From contig DATGUF010000040.1 in the NCBI GenBank assembly GCA_035301485.1, positions 1-42,429 on the forward strand: DNA of 42,429 nt, given 5' to 3'. The notes beneath the pieces are model-generated. The model saw nothing but the letters and a program-made list of their open reading frames with translations. It ran no database searches and was not told where the DNA came from. Each line of letters opens with the position of its first letter. Position 1 is the stretch's first letter. The stretch is from CALEAR01 sp035301485. Lineage in GTDB: Bacteria; Pseudomonadota; Gammaproteobacteria; Pseudomonadales; Alcanivoracaceae. The translations under genes and the position numbers were made by a program. Of the stretch, positions 17,169 to 25,908 are shown one piece after another.

Positions 17169-18285
17169 ATGGAAATAAACCCAATACGAACCCAATTAGC
17201 AGACCTCAAGGCGCGAACCGAGGCGCTGAGGGGGTATCTTTGACTACGATCTTAAAGTAGAAAGATTAACCGAAGTAGAGCGCGAGCTTGAAGACCCCAG
17301 TATTTGGGAAGATCAAGAAAGAGCTCAATCCTTAGGCCGCGAGCGTTCGCAACTCGATGCCATTGTCACCACCATTGACGATTTAGAGCAAGGTTTTGAA
17401 GACAGCGAAGCCATGCTTACGCTAGCGCTAGAAGAGGATGAGCCAAGCCTAGTGGAAGACCTTGCAGAAGAACTTAACGGCTTGGAAGAGCGCGTAGCAC
17501 AACTAGAGTTTCGTCGTATGTTCTCCGGCGAGATGGATGCAAATAATGCATACCTTGAAATTCATGCCGGCTCTGGTGGTACTGAGGCGCAAGATTGGGC
17601 TGAAATGTTGTTGCGCATGTATTTGCGTTGGGCTGAAAGCAAAGGGTTCGAAACAGAATTGGTAGAAGCCTCTGGCGGTGATGTGGCAGGTATTAAAAGC
17701 GCCACTGTGCACATTAAAGGCGACTACGTTTTTGGGTGGCTACGCACAGAAACAGGTGTGCACCGTTTGGTGCGAAAATCTCCTTTTGATTCCGGCGGCC
17801 GCCGTCATACATCGTTTACCTCTGTATTCGTGTCGCCAGAAATTGATGATAACGTAGACATCTATATTGACCCAAGCAAAGTGCGTACAGATACCTACCG
17901 TGCTTCGGGAGCGGGTGGGCAGCACGTTAACCGTACCGATTCCGCGGTGCGGTTAACTTACACCTTTACCGACGAAGATGGCCAAGAGCAGATAGTGGTG
18001 ACGCAATGTCAAAACAACCGCTCACAGCACCAAAACCGCGACCAAGCTTGGAAAATGTTGCAAGCAAAAGTGTACGAGCTTGAAATGCAGCGCCGTCGCG
18101 CGCATCAACAGCAAGTGGAAGACACAAAGGCAGATATCGGTTGGGGTAGCCAAATTCGCTCATACGTATTAGATGACGCCCGCATTAAAGATCTACGCAC
18201 TGGTGTAGAAAACCGCAACACACAACAAGTGTTAGATGGCGATTTAGATCCATTTATCGAAGCTTCCTTGAAAGCAGCCCTTTAA
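17169..18285 (+). CDS. prfB: Peptide chain release factor 2, with programmed +1 frameshift
   Basis: RF2 reads UGA and UAA stop codons and triggers peptide release. Frame 0 starts at ATG 17169 and encodes 24 residues (MEINPIRTQL... to ...EALRGYL) before an in-frame TGA at 17241. Skipping one base at CTT-T continues as DYDLKVERLTEVERELEDPS to the stop at 18285, giving about 371 residues. The stop-recognition tripeptide SPF is at 204-206 and the catalytic GGQ at 249-251, as in E. coli RF2. The segment before 17413 lacks a start codon in its own frame, so a one-frame call misses the N-terminus. lysS follows after a hairpin. Confidence 0.97.
17229..17243 (+). promoter_or_regulatory. prfB autoregulatory +1 frameshift site
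   Basis: AGGGGG (17229-17234, an internal Shine-Dalgarno-like element), TAT, then the slippery CTT-TGA-C (17238-17244). This is the classic RF2 arrangement. When RF2 is scarce, slow termination at TGA lets the ribosome slip +1 and make full-length RF2. Confidence 0.97.
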
Positions 18286-18291
18286 TATTTG

Positions 18292-18325
18292 GGCCATGGT
18301 GGTTGAAACCATGGCCTTTCACTTT
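18292..18325 (+). terminator. Terminator or attenuator between prfB and lysS
   Basis: A perfect nine-base stem GGCCATGGT / ACCATGGCC with a seven-base loop, followed by a T-rich stretch (TTTCACTTT), lies in the 57-base gap. The T run is interrupted, so partial termination with read-through into lysS is possible. Confidence 0.6.
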
Positions 18326-18342
18326 ACTTAAGGTAGTTTTTT

Positions 18343-19824
18343 ATGACAGACGAGCAAAACATTGCCCAAGAAGAAAACCGTTTGATTGCTGAGCGCCGTG
18401 AAAAGTTAAACACACTGCGCGAAGCAGGCAATGCTTTCCCTAACCAGTTTCGCCCCACCACCAATGCAAGAACTTTGCTAGAGCAATATGGGGATTTGGA
18501 GAAAGAAGAGCTAGAGTCGCAGAATATTCAAGTATCTGTGGCTGGCCGTTTAATGCTCGACCGTAAATCTTTTAAGGTGCTGCAAGATCAAAGCGGCCGC
18601 ATTCAAATTTACGCTACCCGCGATGTGCAAAAAGACACGCGCCTGTGGGATATCGGTGACATTGTGGGCGTAACAGGGCAGCTGTGTAAGTCGGGCAAAG
18701 GCGATTTATACGTAATGATGGAAGAGTATCAGCTGCTTACTAAATCTTTACGCCCATTGCCAGAGAAGCACCACGGCCTTACAGATACAGAACAGCGTTA
18801 CCGTCAGCGCTATGTGGATCTCATTATGAATGAAGAGACGCGCAATACTTTTATTACGCGCTCTAAAATTGTACATGGCATTCGTCAGTTTATGGTGGAA
18901 CGGGGTTTCTTTGAAGCAGAAACACCCATGCTGCAAGTGATTCCCGGTGGTGCCACGGCGCGTCCTTTTATCACTCATCACAACGCACTAGATCTGGATA
19001 TGTACTTGCGCATTGCGCCGGAATTGTACTTAAAGCGCTTAATGGTGGGTGGCTTCGAGAAGGTGTTCGAAATTAACCGTAACTTCCGCAATGAAGGGCT
19101 ATCTACACGTCATAACCCAGAATTCACCATGATTGAGTTCTACCAAGCCTATGCGGATTATCACGATTTAATGGACCTCACCGAAGAGCTGTTCCGTGAA
19201 TTAGCGCAGATGGTAAAGGGTGAACACTTAGTGGTATATCAAGGGCAAGAGCTAGATTTTGGCCAACCCTTTGAGCGCCTAACCGTGTTTGATTCCATTT
19301 TAAAATACAACCCAGAGATCACCGCAGAGCAACTGTCAGACCTTGAGCAGGCACGTGCTGTGGCAGAGGGCTTAGGCATCAAGTTACGCGACGCAGATGG
19401 GTTAGGCCGCGTGCAAATTGAAATCTTTGAAGAAACAGTGGAGCACCAGTTAATTCAGCCCACTTTTATTACCGCGTACCCAACGGAGGTGTCCCCGCTG
19501 GCGCGCCGTAACGATGATGATCCTTTTGTGACGGATCGTTTTGAATTGTTCATTGGTGGCCGTGAAATTGCCAATGGCTTCTCAGAATTGAACGATGCGG
19601 AAGACCAAGCAGAGCGTTTTAAGCAGCAAGTGGCTGAAAAAGAAGCGGGTGACGTTGAAGCTATGTTCTATGATGAAGATTACGTAACAGCGCTAGAGTA
19701 CGGGATGCCTCCCACTGCAGGTGAGGGGATCGGTATTGATCGTTTAGTGATGCTGTTCACTGATTCGCCCTCTATTCGAGATGTGATTTTGTTCCCGCAC
19801 ATGCGCCCACAAAATCGTTCATAA
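18343..19824 (+). CDS. lysS: Lysine--tRNA ligase (class II)
   Basis: Charges tRNA-Lys. The N-terminal anticodon-binding OB fold covers about residues 60-150 (VSVAGRLMLDRKSFKVLQD). Class II motif 1 lies around RSKIVHGIRQFMVERGFFEA, motif 2 is FEINRNFRNEGLSTRHNPEF and motif 3 is GEGIGIDRLVMLFTDS. The 493-residue length is typical. The start has AAGG about ten bases upstream. prfB-lysS order is conserved in gammaproteobacteria and a TetR gene follows as in Pseudomonas. Confidence 0.97.
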   Translation: MTDEQNIAQEENRLIAERREKLNTLREAGNAFPNQFRPTTNARTLLEQYGDLEKEELESQNIQVSVAGRLMLDRKSFKVLQDQSGRIQIYATRDVQKDTRLWDIGDIVGVTGQLCKSGKGDLYVMMEEYQLLTKSLRPLPEKHHGLTDTEQRYRQRYVDLIMNEETRNTFITRSKIVHGIRQFMVERGFFEAETPMLQVIPGGATARPFITHHNALDLDMYLRIAPELYLKRLMVGGFEKVFEINRNFRNEGLSTRHNPEFTMIEFYQAYADYHDLMDLTEELFRELAQMVKGEHLVVYQGQELDFGQPFERLTVFDSILKYNPEITAEQLSDLEQARAVAEGLGIKLRDADGLGRVQIEIFEETVEHQLIQPTFITAYPTEVSPLARRNDDDPFVTDRFELFIGGREIANGFSELNDAEDQAERFKQQVAEKEAGDVEAMFYDEDYVTALEYGMPPTAGEGIGIDRLVMLFTDSPSIRDVILFPHMRPQNRS

Positions 19825-19825
19825 A

Positions 19826-19846
19826 CCACTGCCCCACGAGCAGTGG
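19826..19846 (+). terminator. Hairpin after lysS
   Basis: CCACTGC and GCAGTGG pair over a seven-base loop directly after the lysS stop. No T tract follows, so it may only weakly terminate, allowing transcription into the tetR-like gene 51 bases downstream of lysS. Confidence 0.4.
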
Positions 19847-19874
19847 GAATGTTGCGAAGAGGGAGATATTACAA

Positions 19875-20522
19875 GTGAAAATGACATACCAAGGAAGACG
19901 TGCTCATAGGGAAAGCAGTAAGCAGCGCCGTCGTGAGATTCTAGAAGCAACGTTGCGTATCATCATTCGTGATGGTATCCGTGCTGTGCGCCACCGAGCG
20001 GTGGCCGCAGAAGCGGAGGTGCCTTTGTCGGCCACTACGTATTACTTTAAAGATATTTCCGATCTTATTGCTGATACGTTTACACTGTTTGCTGAACAAA
20101 CACTGGCTGAAGTGGTGCAGCCTTTCCAAGCGCAGGCCTTGCACATTATTGAAGCGTTGCCGGAAACATTAACGGACGCTGATAAATCTCAACTCATCAC
20201 AACGCTCGCCCAAGCACTCACTCAGTATGTCATTCAAGGTGTGGAAAGGCGCGATCACATTGTCGCTGAGCATGCTTTTTTCCAAGAAGCGATGATGGAC
20301 CCTCGCTTACGCAAGGTGGCCGACACGTTTTTAGAAGGCCAGATCAAAGCCTTGGCAGACGCGTGCCACACATTGAGCATTCCAGAGCCCTTATACAGTG
20401 CTGAGCTACTGTATAACCAAATCGTTTTTTGGGAGCGCACTTTGGTCTTTAATCAAAGCGCGTTTGAAGACAATGAATTGCAGCAGCGCGTGGAGCATTT
20501 GTTGCGCATGATGATGCTGTAA
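19875..20522 (+). CDS. TetR-family transcriptional regulator
   Basis: DNA-binding repressor-type protein of 215 residues. The N-terminal helix-turn-helix runs from RRREILEATLRIIIRDGIRA through VRHRAVAAEAEVPLSATTYY to YFKDISDLIADTF, the standard TetR layout; the C-terminal ligand domain is not recognisable. GTG 19875 is preferred over ATG 19881 because AGGGAG lies nine bases upstream of it. Its stop overlaps the ung start (TAATG), implying translational coupling. A TetR gene after lysS is also present in P. aeruginosa. The ligand and targets are unknown. Confidence 0.9.
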   Translation: MKMTYQGRRAHRESSKQRRREILEATLRIIIRDGIRAVRHRAVAAEAEVPLSATTYYFKDISDLIADTFTLFAEQTLAEVVQPFQAQALHIIEALPETLTDADKSQLITTLAQALTQYVIQGVERRDHIVAEHAFFQEAMMDPRLRKVADTFLEGQIKALADACHTLSIPEPLYSAELLYNQIVFWERTLVFNQSAFEDNELQQRVEHLLRMMML

Positions 20523-21229
20523 TGCTGGCGCTTCCAGAACAGCTTGATTCCCAGTGGTTAGCCCTGTTACAACGAGAAGCTAACAAACCTTATATGCTGC
20601 AACTGCAGGGCTTTATTGAGCAGCGTTTAGCGGCTGGAGCTACGGTGTACCCACCCCGTGAGCAATGGTTTGATGCGTTGCTGCACACGCCTTTTGAGAA
20701 GGTGAGGGTGGTATTATTAGGGCAGGATCCTTACCACGGGCCAGGGCAAGCCCATGGATTGAGCTTTTCTGTGCCTAATGAAGTGCCCATTCCGCCCAGT
20801 TTGCGTAATATTTTTCGTGAGTTGGTGGATGATGTGGGCGTGCCTTTGCCCGCCACAGGTAATTTAACGCCTTGGGCAAAGCAGGGGGTGTTGCTGTTGA
20901 ATGCCGTGCTCACCGTGGAAGCCAAGCAAGCAGGCAGCCATGCAAAACAGGGCTGGGAGCGGTTAACGGACGAACTTATTGCAGCGCTTAATGAACAACG
21001 CGAAGGATTGGTGTTTTTATTATGGGGAGCCTATGCGCAGCGCAAAGCCGCTATGATAGATGCCTCGAAACACAAAATTATCTGCGCACCGCATCCATCA
21101 CCACTTTCTGCTTATCGTGGTTTTTTTGGCTCAAAGCCATTCTCGCAAATCAATGCTTATTTTACCGGCCAACAAAAAGCGCCCATAGATTGGGCGCTCA
21201 ATGATCATCCGCAAACCACTCTGTTTTAG
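20522..21229 (+). CDS. ung: Uracil-DNA glycosylase (family 1)
   Basis: Removes uracil from DNA to start base-excision repair. The water-activating motif GQDPYHGPGQAHGLSFSV (D69) and the C-terminal HPSPLSAYRGFFGSKPF motif are intact, and LLLNAVLTVEAKQAGSH fits the family. The 235 residues are of usual length. Its ATG overlaps the stop of the TetR gene by one base, so expression is probably coupled to it. The 3' end overlaps the convergent AI-2E transporter gene by four bases, leaving no room for a separate terminator. Confidence 0.96.
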   Translation: MLALPEQLDSQWLALLQREANKPYMLQLQGFIEQRLAAGATVYPPREQWFDALLHTPFEKVRVVLLGQDPYHGPGQAHGLSFSVPNEVPIPPSLRNIFRELVDDVGVPLPATGNLTPWAKQGVLLLNAVLTVEAKQAGSHAKQGWERLTDELIAALNEQREGLVFLLWGAYAQRKAAMIDASKHKIICAPHPSPLSAYRGFFGSKPFSQINAYFTGQQKAPIDWALNDHPQTTLF

Positions 21230-22278
21230 CTATAGAATGATTTTCTTCTTACGCCGTCGCTTAACATGATGCCCAGCCAACGCGTTTGTGGGCTCGATTC
21301 CAATGCTAGCTTCAAAATCATGGTTAATAAGATGGATAGCAGCATGCCTACGGGGCCAAATACCCAGCCCCACACCATTAACGAAATCAATACCACGACG
21401 GGAGATAAACCAAAGGTTTGGCCCATGAAGCGCGGCTCGATAATGCTGCCAATCACGGTGTTAACTACTACGTAAAGACCGAGTGTCATTACGCCACCAC
21501 CTAGGCCAAGGCCCAAAAATGCAATCAGCACAGCGGGAATGGCGGCAATAATTGAACCCACGGTGGGGATGAAGTTAAGCAAACCAGCTAGCACTGCCCA
21601 CAGGATGGCGAAGTCCACATCTATGGCGGCGAGCCCGATACCGACGATTAAACCAGTGGCTAAACTGGTGGTGGTTTTAATAGCTAAATAGCGGTTCACA
21701 GAACGGAAGAAGCGACGCGCTCTAACGCGAGCTTTCTTTTGCCCTGGGAAGGCCGCCTCCATGCGATTAACCATGGATCTCTCTTCGAGCAGTAAAAACA
21801 TAAACACCAACAGTACGAAGAAAGTGTAGGCCGTGAACTGGCCTAAGGCACCGGCGAGATTGCGCGCCAAGCCAGTGATAGTGCTCACGTTAGGCAGTGG
21901 GATGCTGTCAGGGATAAATTCAGCCGGCACATCGTGGGCAATAGCGAGCTCGCGCAGCATATTGAGTTGTTCAGCTAACCTATCTTGGTATTCAGGCGCT
22001 TTTACGACCAAGCTTTCTGCTGTGCCTTTAATGGCTAAAAACAGCAAGAAGAAAGTAAAACCCACGGTGGAAAAGAGAATAAGAAAAGACAGGAAACTAG
22101 GTATCCCTTTGCGTTGCATCCAAGATAATGGTGGCAAGCAGATAATAGCTAAGAAAGAAGCCAATAAAAAAGGCGTAATGATGTGGCTAATGGCTTTTAG
22201 CCCACCAATGATGATCACCACAGCAGCAAGGCCAAAGAGCCACAACCAAGAGCGTGAAATATTAACTGTTATATCCAT
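21226..22278 (-). CDS. AI-2E family transporter (PerM/YdiK-like)
   Basis: Inner-membrane protein of the autoinducer-2 exporter superfamily; members have varied or unknown substrates. Of 350 residues, about seven to eight hydrophobic segments are visible: two at the N-terminus (SWLWLFGLAAVVIIIGGL, ITPFLLASFLAIICLPPL), a third at FLSFLILFSTVGFTFFLLFL, and a C-terminal group. The family motif NFIPTVGSIIAAIPAVLIAF is clear, as is IEPRFMGQTFGLSPVVVLIS. A soluble stretch lies between segments three and four. It overlaps the end of ung tail to tail. The substrate is not predictable. Confidence 0.88.
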   Translation of the reverse strand: MDITVNISRSWLWLFGLAAVVIIIGGLKAISHIITPFLLASFLAIICLPPLSWMQRKGIPSFLSFLILFSTVGFTFFLLFLAIKGTAESLVVKAPEYQDRLAEQLNMLRELAIAHDVPAEFIPDSIPLPNVSTITGLARNLAGALGQFTAYTFFVLLVFMFLLLEERSMVNRMEAAFPGQKKARVRARRFFRSVNRYLAIKTTTSLATGLIVGIGLAAIDVDFAILWAVLAGLLNFIPTVGSIIAAIPAVLIAFLGLGLGGGVMTLGLYVVVNTVIGSIIEPRFMGQTFGLSPVVVLISLMVWGWVFGPVGMLLSILLTMILKLALESSPQTRWLGIMLSDGVRRKSFYS

Positions 22279-22334
22279 TGAAGGTGCTCAAAAGTAGTGA
22301 GTTTTAGTGGGGAATGTTAACACAAAAGATGAAA

Positions 22335-23138
22335 TTACAGTGATCTAATTTGTTCCCATTGCCAAAGATGCGCAGCGGCTAAGGCTTGATAAGGGGAGAA
22401 TTGTTGCAACCAAGCGCGGGTTGTATCTGCGCTTGGGCGTTCACAGTTGAGAAGGTGCCCTAACGCTCGGCGTACAGCGGCATCGCCCGATAAATCGGCC
22501 CCTAAATGATTATAACTACGTAGCAAAGTGTATTGTGCTGTCCAGGGGCCAACACCCGGCACGCTTTGTAAACGTTCGTTAAGACGGTGTGGTGAAGCTG
22601 AGGTGCTAGGCAAGGGTAAAAATGATGGCGTCCGGTCAATTTTTTTTGCTACGGCCAATAGCGCTTTCGCCTTACGTTCAGGTAAGCCAAGATGACGTAG
22701 GCCTTCCACGCCGAGTGTTAATGGCAGTTGATGGTCAGGGAAGGCATGCAGCCCTAGAAACTCATGGGCGCCGGCTAAAATAAAACGGCGGCGAATAGTT
22801 AGCGCCGCTGGCACGCTGATGAGTTGGCCAATAATAGCCAAGCAAAGGGCTTCAAAGGGCATGAGCTGGGCCACAAACAAATGCGGCGAAGATTGCACTA
22901 AAGGGCCTAGTTCGGGGTGTTGTGAAAACTGTTCTGCAAAGGCCGCAGTGTTTTGCTGTAAGCCGGCTAAATGGGCCGCAAGCGGTGCAAGGCTTTGTTG
23001 CTCGGTGTCGGTTAAGGGTTGTTCGCTGAGCACTTGCACTTGTAATAAGCCTGGCTCGTGGTTAAACACTAGTTGCAGGGTTTGCCCCTGCCAGCGTAGG
23101 TTTTTATACACACGGCCCCCTTCAACGCGCTCTCCCAA
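22335..23138 (-). CDS. DNA-3-methyladenine glycosylase II-like (AlkA/HhH-GPD)
   Basis: Base-excision glycosylase for alkylated bases. The helix-hairpin-helix LQSVPGVGPWTAQYTLLR is followed by the catalytic Asp region ADLSGDAAVRRALG, and the central ALCLAIIGQLISVPAALTIRRRF matches AlkA's AILGQLVSV block. The start given (TTG 23138) is the first canonical codon in frame, but its ribosome site is poor. In-frame codons upstream (CAFHSRDQEALGERVEGGRV) look like genuine family sequence back to about 23237, where an ATC lies six bases after GAGGA. The true start is therefore uncertain. The gene follows the acyltransferase gene on the same strand. Confidence 0.85.
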   Translation of the reverse strand: MGERVEGGRVYKNLRWQGQTLQLVFNHEPGLLQVQVLSEQPLTDTEQQSLAPLAAHLAGLQQNTAAFAEQFSQHPELGPLVQSSPHLFVAQLMPFEALCLAIIGQLISVPAALTIRRRFILAGAHEFLGLHAFPDHQLPLTLGVEGLRHLGLPERKAKALLAVAKKIDRTPSFLPLPSTSASPHRLNERLQSVPGVGPWTAQYTLLRSYNHLGADLSGDAAVRRALGHLLNCERPSADTTRAWLQQFSPYQALAAAHLWQWEQIRSL

Positions 23139-23224
23139 GGCCTCTTGGTCGCGGCTGTGGAAGGCGCAAAGCTCGGTAAAGGGGTAGTGCTCTGCTGTGC
23201 TAAATGTGAAGCGATACGAGTGTG

Positions 23225-24109
23225 CTAGTGTGTTGATTTGAGTTCCTCAAGTAAATCGTCTTTTTCGTGCCAAAGCTGTGTAATCCAGTCGCGGGTTACT
23301 TTACGGAATTCCGCATCGTTATCGTAATCTCCCTGCCAAAGCGTAGGGTCTAAAGGCTGGCTTTTCACATCGACAACAATTTCGTCCACTTGGCCACTAA
23401 TGAGCTCCCAGAAAGTAGGGACGCCCGCAGGGTAATAGACGGTCACGTCTAAGAGTGTATCAAATTGCTCGCCTAGGGTGCCTAAGGTGAACGCAAGGCT
23501 GCCTGTTTTGGGGCGCAAAAGGTGTTTGTAAGGTGAGTTTTGATGGGCTTTTTTCTCAGGGGTGAAACGCGTGCCCTCTACATAATTCACCACAGTAACA
23601 GGAATGCCCTTGAATTTTTCACAGGCCGCCTTGGTTACCTCTATGTCTTTGCCCTTAAGATGCGGTTTTTTGCGCAGGGTTTCCTTGGAATAACGGCTCA
23701 TGAAAGGGTAATCCAAAGCCCAAAAAGCAAAACCAAGAAAGGGCACCCAAATTAATTCTTTCTTTAAGAAGAATTTAAAATAAGGGGTGCGGTTGTTAAA
23801 AGCCTGGATGAGTGCAGGGATATCCACCCAAGATTGGTGGTTGCTCAGTACAAGGTAAGAGCTTTGCTTGTTTAAATCTTGCTGGCCGCGGATATCCCAC
23901 TTCACTTTAGTACAAACGTTAATGATGAGCTTAAACCCTTCAGCCCACGTTTCTGCCACTTTCGTAATGGCATTAGCCACCGTTCTTTTCAGCCCTTTAT
24001 GCGGCATGATGAGCCGTAGCACGGCGAGCAGCAGGATGGGGATGAAAAAGAACACCGTATTAACGGTGAGTAGCACGAGGGTGGTTAGGCCAGTTAGTAA
24101 AGCTCTCAT
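23225..24109 (-). CDS. Lysophospholipid acyltransferase-family membrane protein (PlsC-like, YihG type)
   Basis: Probable acyl transfer onto a lysophospholipid at the inner membrane. The 294-residue protein has an N-terminal hydrophobic segment (LVLLTVNTVFFFIPILLLAV), the acyltransferase motif I NHQSWVD in VLSNHQSWVDIPALIQAF, and motif III VEGTRFTPEK. Domain order matches the YihG-like branch. AGGAA shortly upstream of ATG 24109 supports the start. It is followed by the AlkA-like gene, which may begin inside its 3' end, and preceded by ygfZ on the same strand after a 52-base gap. The acyl acceptor is not known. Confidence 0.88.
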   Translation of the reverse strand: MRALLTGLTTLVLLTVNTVFFFIPILLLAVLRLIMPHKGLKRTVANAITKVAETWAEGFKLIINVCTKVKWDIRGQQDLNKQSSYLVLSNHQSWVDIPALIQAFNNRTPYFKFFLKKELIWVPFLGFAFWALDYPFMSRYSKETLRKKPHLKGKDIEVTKAACEKFKGIPVTVVNYVEGTRFTPEKKAHQNSPYKHLLRPKTGSLAFTLGTLGEQFDTLLDVTVYYPAGVPTFWELISGQVDEIVVDVKSQPLDPTLWQGDYDNDAEFRKVTRDWITQLWHEKDDLLEELKSTH

Positions 24110-24161
24110 GGTGTTTCCTTAAAATAGGGCTTAATCAATATTGCAATAGAGTAACCGCGTA

Positions 24162-25160
24162 TTATTGTCCGATCTCTGGTAAAGCGTAGGGTAAAGATTG
24201 TAAATGAGTATGAATCTCAGTGTCCTCAATGGCGCTTGGTAAATCCATATCACGACGTATGACGGCAAGAGCATGCGTGCTGCCGCCTTCGCGGATGGCG
24301 TTAACAAGGTGTCCCACAGCGCGTCCCTCTGCATTGCGCAGTGTTAGGCCAGGGGTGGTGTCTGTATCTTCAGGCCAGCTAAGGTGGTGCAAGCGCTGAC
24401 GTAGCTGTCCTCTAAATTTCATGCGCGCCACCACTTCTTGGCCCGTGTAGCAGCCTTTGTTAAAGCTAATGCCTTGTATGAGGTCGTAGTTCATGGCTTG
24501 CGGTAAGGCTTTGTTCTCGCCGCCGGGGTAAATGTGCGCCACGCCATTGTGAATATCCCAGAATTGGGCTTGCAGCATGCCGCCTATGGAGCCTATCTCT
24601 GTGAGGGTGGGCCAAATGTTAGTGAGTTGCTCAATGGTAGTAAGAAAATAATAATGGCCGTGTTGTTGAAAGTGCTGCCAGTTATCCTGTTGGCCAAATT
24701 CGGCTTCACTGTCTAGTGCTAATGCAGCACAAAGGGCTTGAGCAGGCTCTGTGGGAGCGCTAAGCACCACTGCCTCTTCAAACACAGTAAGTTTGGAACG
24801 TGAAAACATGAGGTACTTTTGCCACAAAGTTTGTAGTGCCTCCACCATGCTACGGGGCATTAGTAAGCAATAGCCGTTTTCTTCGCTAGGATGGGGGAGT
24901 ACCCAAAAACTCACCTGAACGCGCCCTTGTAAGCTAAGGTGCGCAGTTAAACGTGCAGCTCCTTTGCGAACTTCCTCTATGTCACAAGAAAGCTGGCCCT
25001 GCATAAATTTGTGCGCATCATCGCCGATTAAGTTGAGAACACATAAATGCTGACTGTAAGCAAAAGCGTTATCGAAAGGCGTGCTAAACTGCAGCAATTG
25101 GCCGCTATCGTCGTAAGTGGCGCCCTGTTGGGCTAAAAAGTCGGACCATTGGTCTAGCAT
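24162..25160 (-). CDS. ygfZ: Folate-binding protein YgfZ (Fe-S cluster enzyme maintenance)
   Basis: Tetrahydrofolate-dependent factor that supports Fe-S enzymes such as MiaB. The family signature KGCYTGQEVVARMKFRGQ is present, with the conserved Cys in KGCYTGQE. An N-terminal GcvT-like half with HLCVLNLIGDDAHKFMQGQL is also visible. ATG 25160 has GGAGA eight bases upstream; a TTG one codon earlier is less likely. The product is 332 residues. It is divergent from sdhE, the standard arrangement in gammaproteobacteria. Confidence 0.93.
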   Translation of the reverse strand: MLDQWSDFLAQQGATYDDSGQLLQFSTPFDNAFAYSQHLCVLNLIGDDAHKFMQGQLSCDIEEVRKGAARLTAHLSLQGRVQVSFWVLPHPSEENGYCLLMPRSMVEALQTLWQKYLMFSRSKLTVFEEAVVLSAPTEPAQALCAALALDSEAEFGQQDNWQHFQQHGHYYFLTTIEQLTNIWPTLTEIGSIGGMLQAQFWDIHNGVAHIYPGGENKALPQAMNYDLIQGISFNKGCYTGQEVVARMKFRGQLRQRLHHLSWPEDTDTTPGLTLRNAEGRAVGHLVNAIREGGSTHALAVIRRDMDLPSAIEDTEIHTHLQSLPYALPEIGQ

Positions 25161-25265
25161 CAAGAAAGTCTCCTTAATTGCTTATCGTTTGTCGCCATCA
25201 TAGGTAATATGCGTGGCGATTGTTAGTTCGTAAATACTTCACTTAAATTTGTTAGGGTTGAGAAC

Positions 25266-25553
25266 ATGCATCAAGAGAAAGAAACACTCACACCAGAAGA
25301 GCATCAGCGTAGGTTGTCTTGGCAGTGCCGTCGTGGCCTAAAAGAAACCGATGTGCTGCTCAACGCTTACTTGAACGAAGTGTTTTTACATGACACCCAA
25401 GAAAACCAACAGCTCTTTGAACGCTTGCTCAGTTGTGAAGACGCCGACATGTTCGTGTGGTTCACCGGTAAGGAAGTGCCAGAAGATCCCGAACTCGCCG
25501 CCTTCGTGCGTTATTTCCTCGAACGTTTGGGGTCAGAGAATTTATATAACTAA
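25266..25553 (+). CDS. sdhE: FAD assembly factor SdhE
   Basis: Small protein that promotes covalent flavinylation of succinate dehydrogenase subunit SdhA. The RGxxE motif is present as RRGLKETD, with the following LLNAYLNEVF and LLSCEDADMFVWFTGKEVPE typical of the family. The 95-residue length is slightly above the E. coli protein. It starts at ATG 25266 after GAG. The gene is divergent from ygfZ and overlaps or abuts the ygfX-like gene downstream, the conserved order sdhE-ygfX. Confidence 0.94.
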   Translation: MHQEKETLTPEEHQRRLSWQCRRGLKETDVLLNAYLNEVFLHDTQENQQLFERLLSCEDADMFVWFTGKEVPEDPELAAFVRYFLERLGSENLYN

Positions 25554-25575
25554 AAGCCGCTATGCCACCAAGGCA

Positions 25576-25908
25576 GTGTTGGTGGCGAGTGCCTTGTTTT
25601 GCTGCGCCATTTGGATGGCAGGCATCGCTTGGTGGTGGCAGGGGTTGAGCACCTTGTTTGTGTTGCGCTATTGGTGGGTGTGGCACGAAGATCTCGAAAG
25701 CCCGCAATGGCTGTTACTTTACCCTGATAAAGTACTGTTAGGCATGGATCAAGGGCGTATTATTACGGTGCCACAGCCCTTGCCACTCACTTATTTGGGG
25801 GTGTGTTGTGTATTGCACAAGCAAGTGTTGTGGCGCGATCAAGTGCCCGAACAGTACTGGCGCGCCTTACAAGTATTAGTGCACTGGCCGCTAACGGTTA
25901 AGCGCTAG
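25576..25908 (+). CDS. YgfX-like small membrane protein
   Basis: Position after sdhE and an N-terminal hydrophobic pair (VLVASALFCCAIWMAGIAWW, then LSTLFVLRYWWVW) identify a YgfX/CptA-type protein, about 110 residues from GTG 25576. The family is proposed to act in cell division or as a toxin partner of SdhE, but this is disputed. The start is uncertain: the family-like sequence begins a little earlier (IYITKSRYATKAVL), where no ATG, GTG or TTG is in frame. GTG 25576, GTG 25582 or an unusual ATT at 25540 are options. A longer frame back to 25390 is only the sdhE coding region read in another frame. The 3' end overlaps nadB by 11 bases. Confidence 0.65.
   Translation: MLVASALFCCAIWMAGIAWWWQGLSTLFVLRYWWVWHEDLESPQWLLLYPDKVLLGMDQGRIITVPQPLPLTYLGVCCVLHKQVLWRDQVPEQYWRALQVLVHWPLTVKR

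Noticed and set aside
25390..25575. Long N-terminal extension of the ygfX-like protein
   Set aside because: This part is the sdhE coding region read in another frame and has no membrane segment or family similarity.
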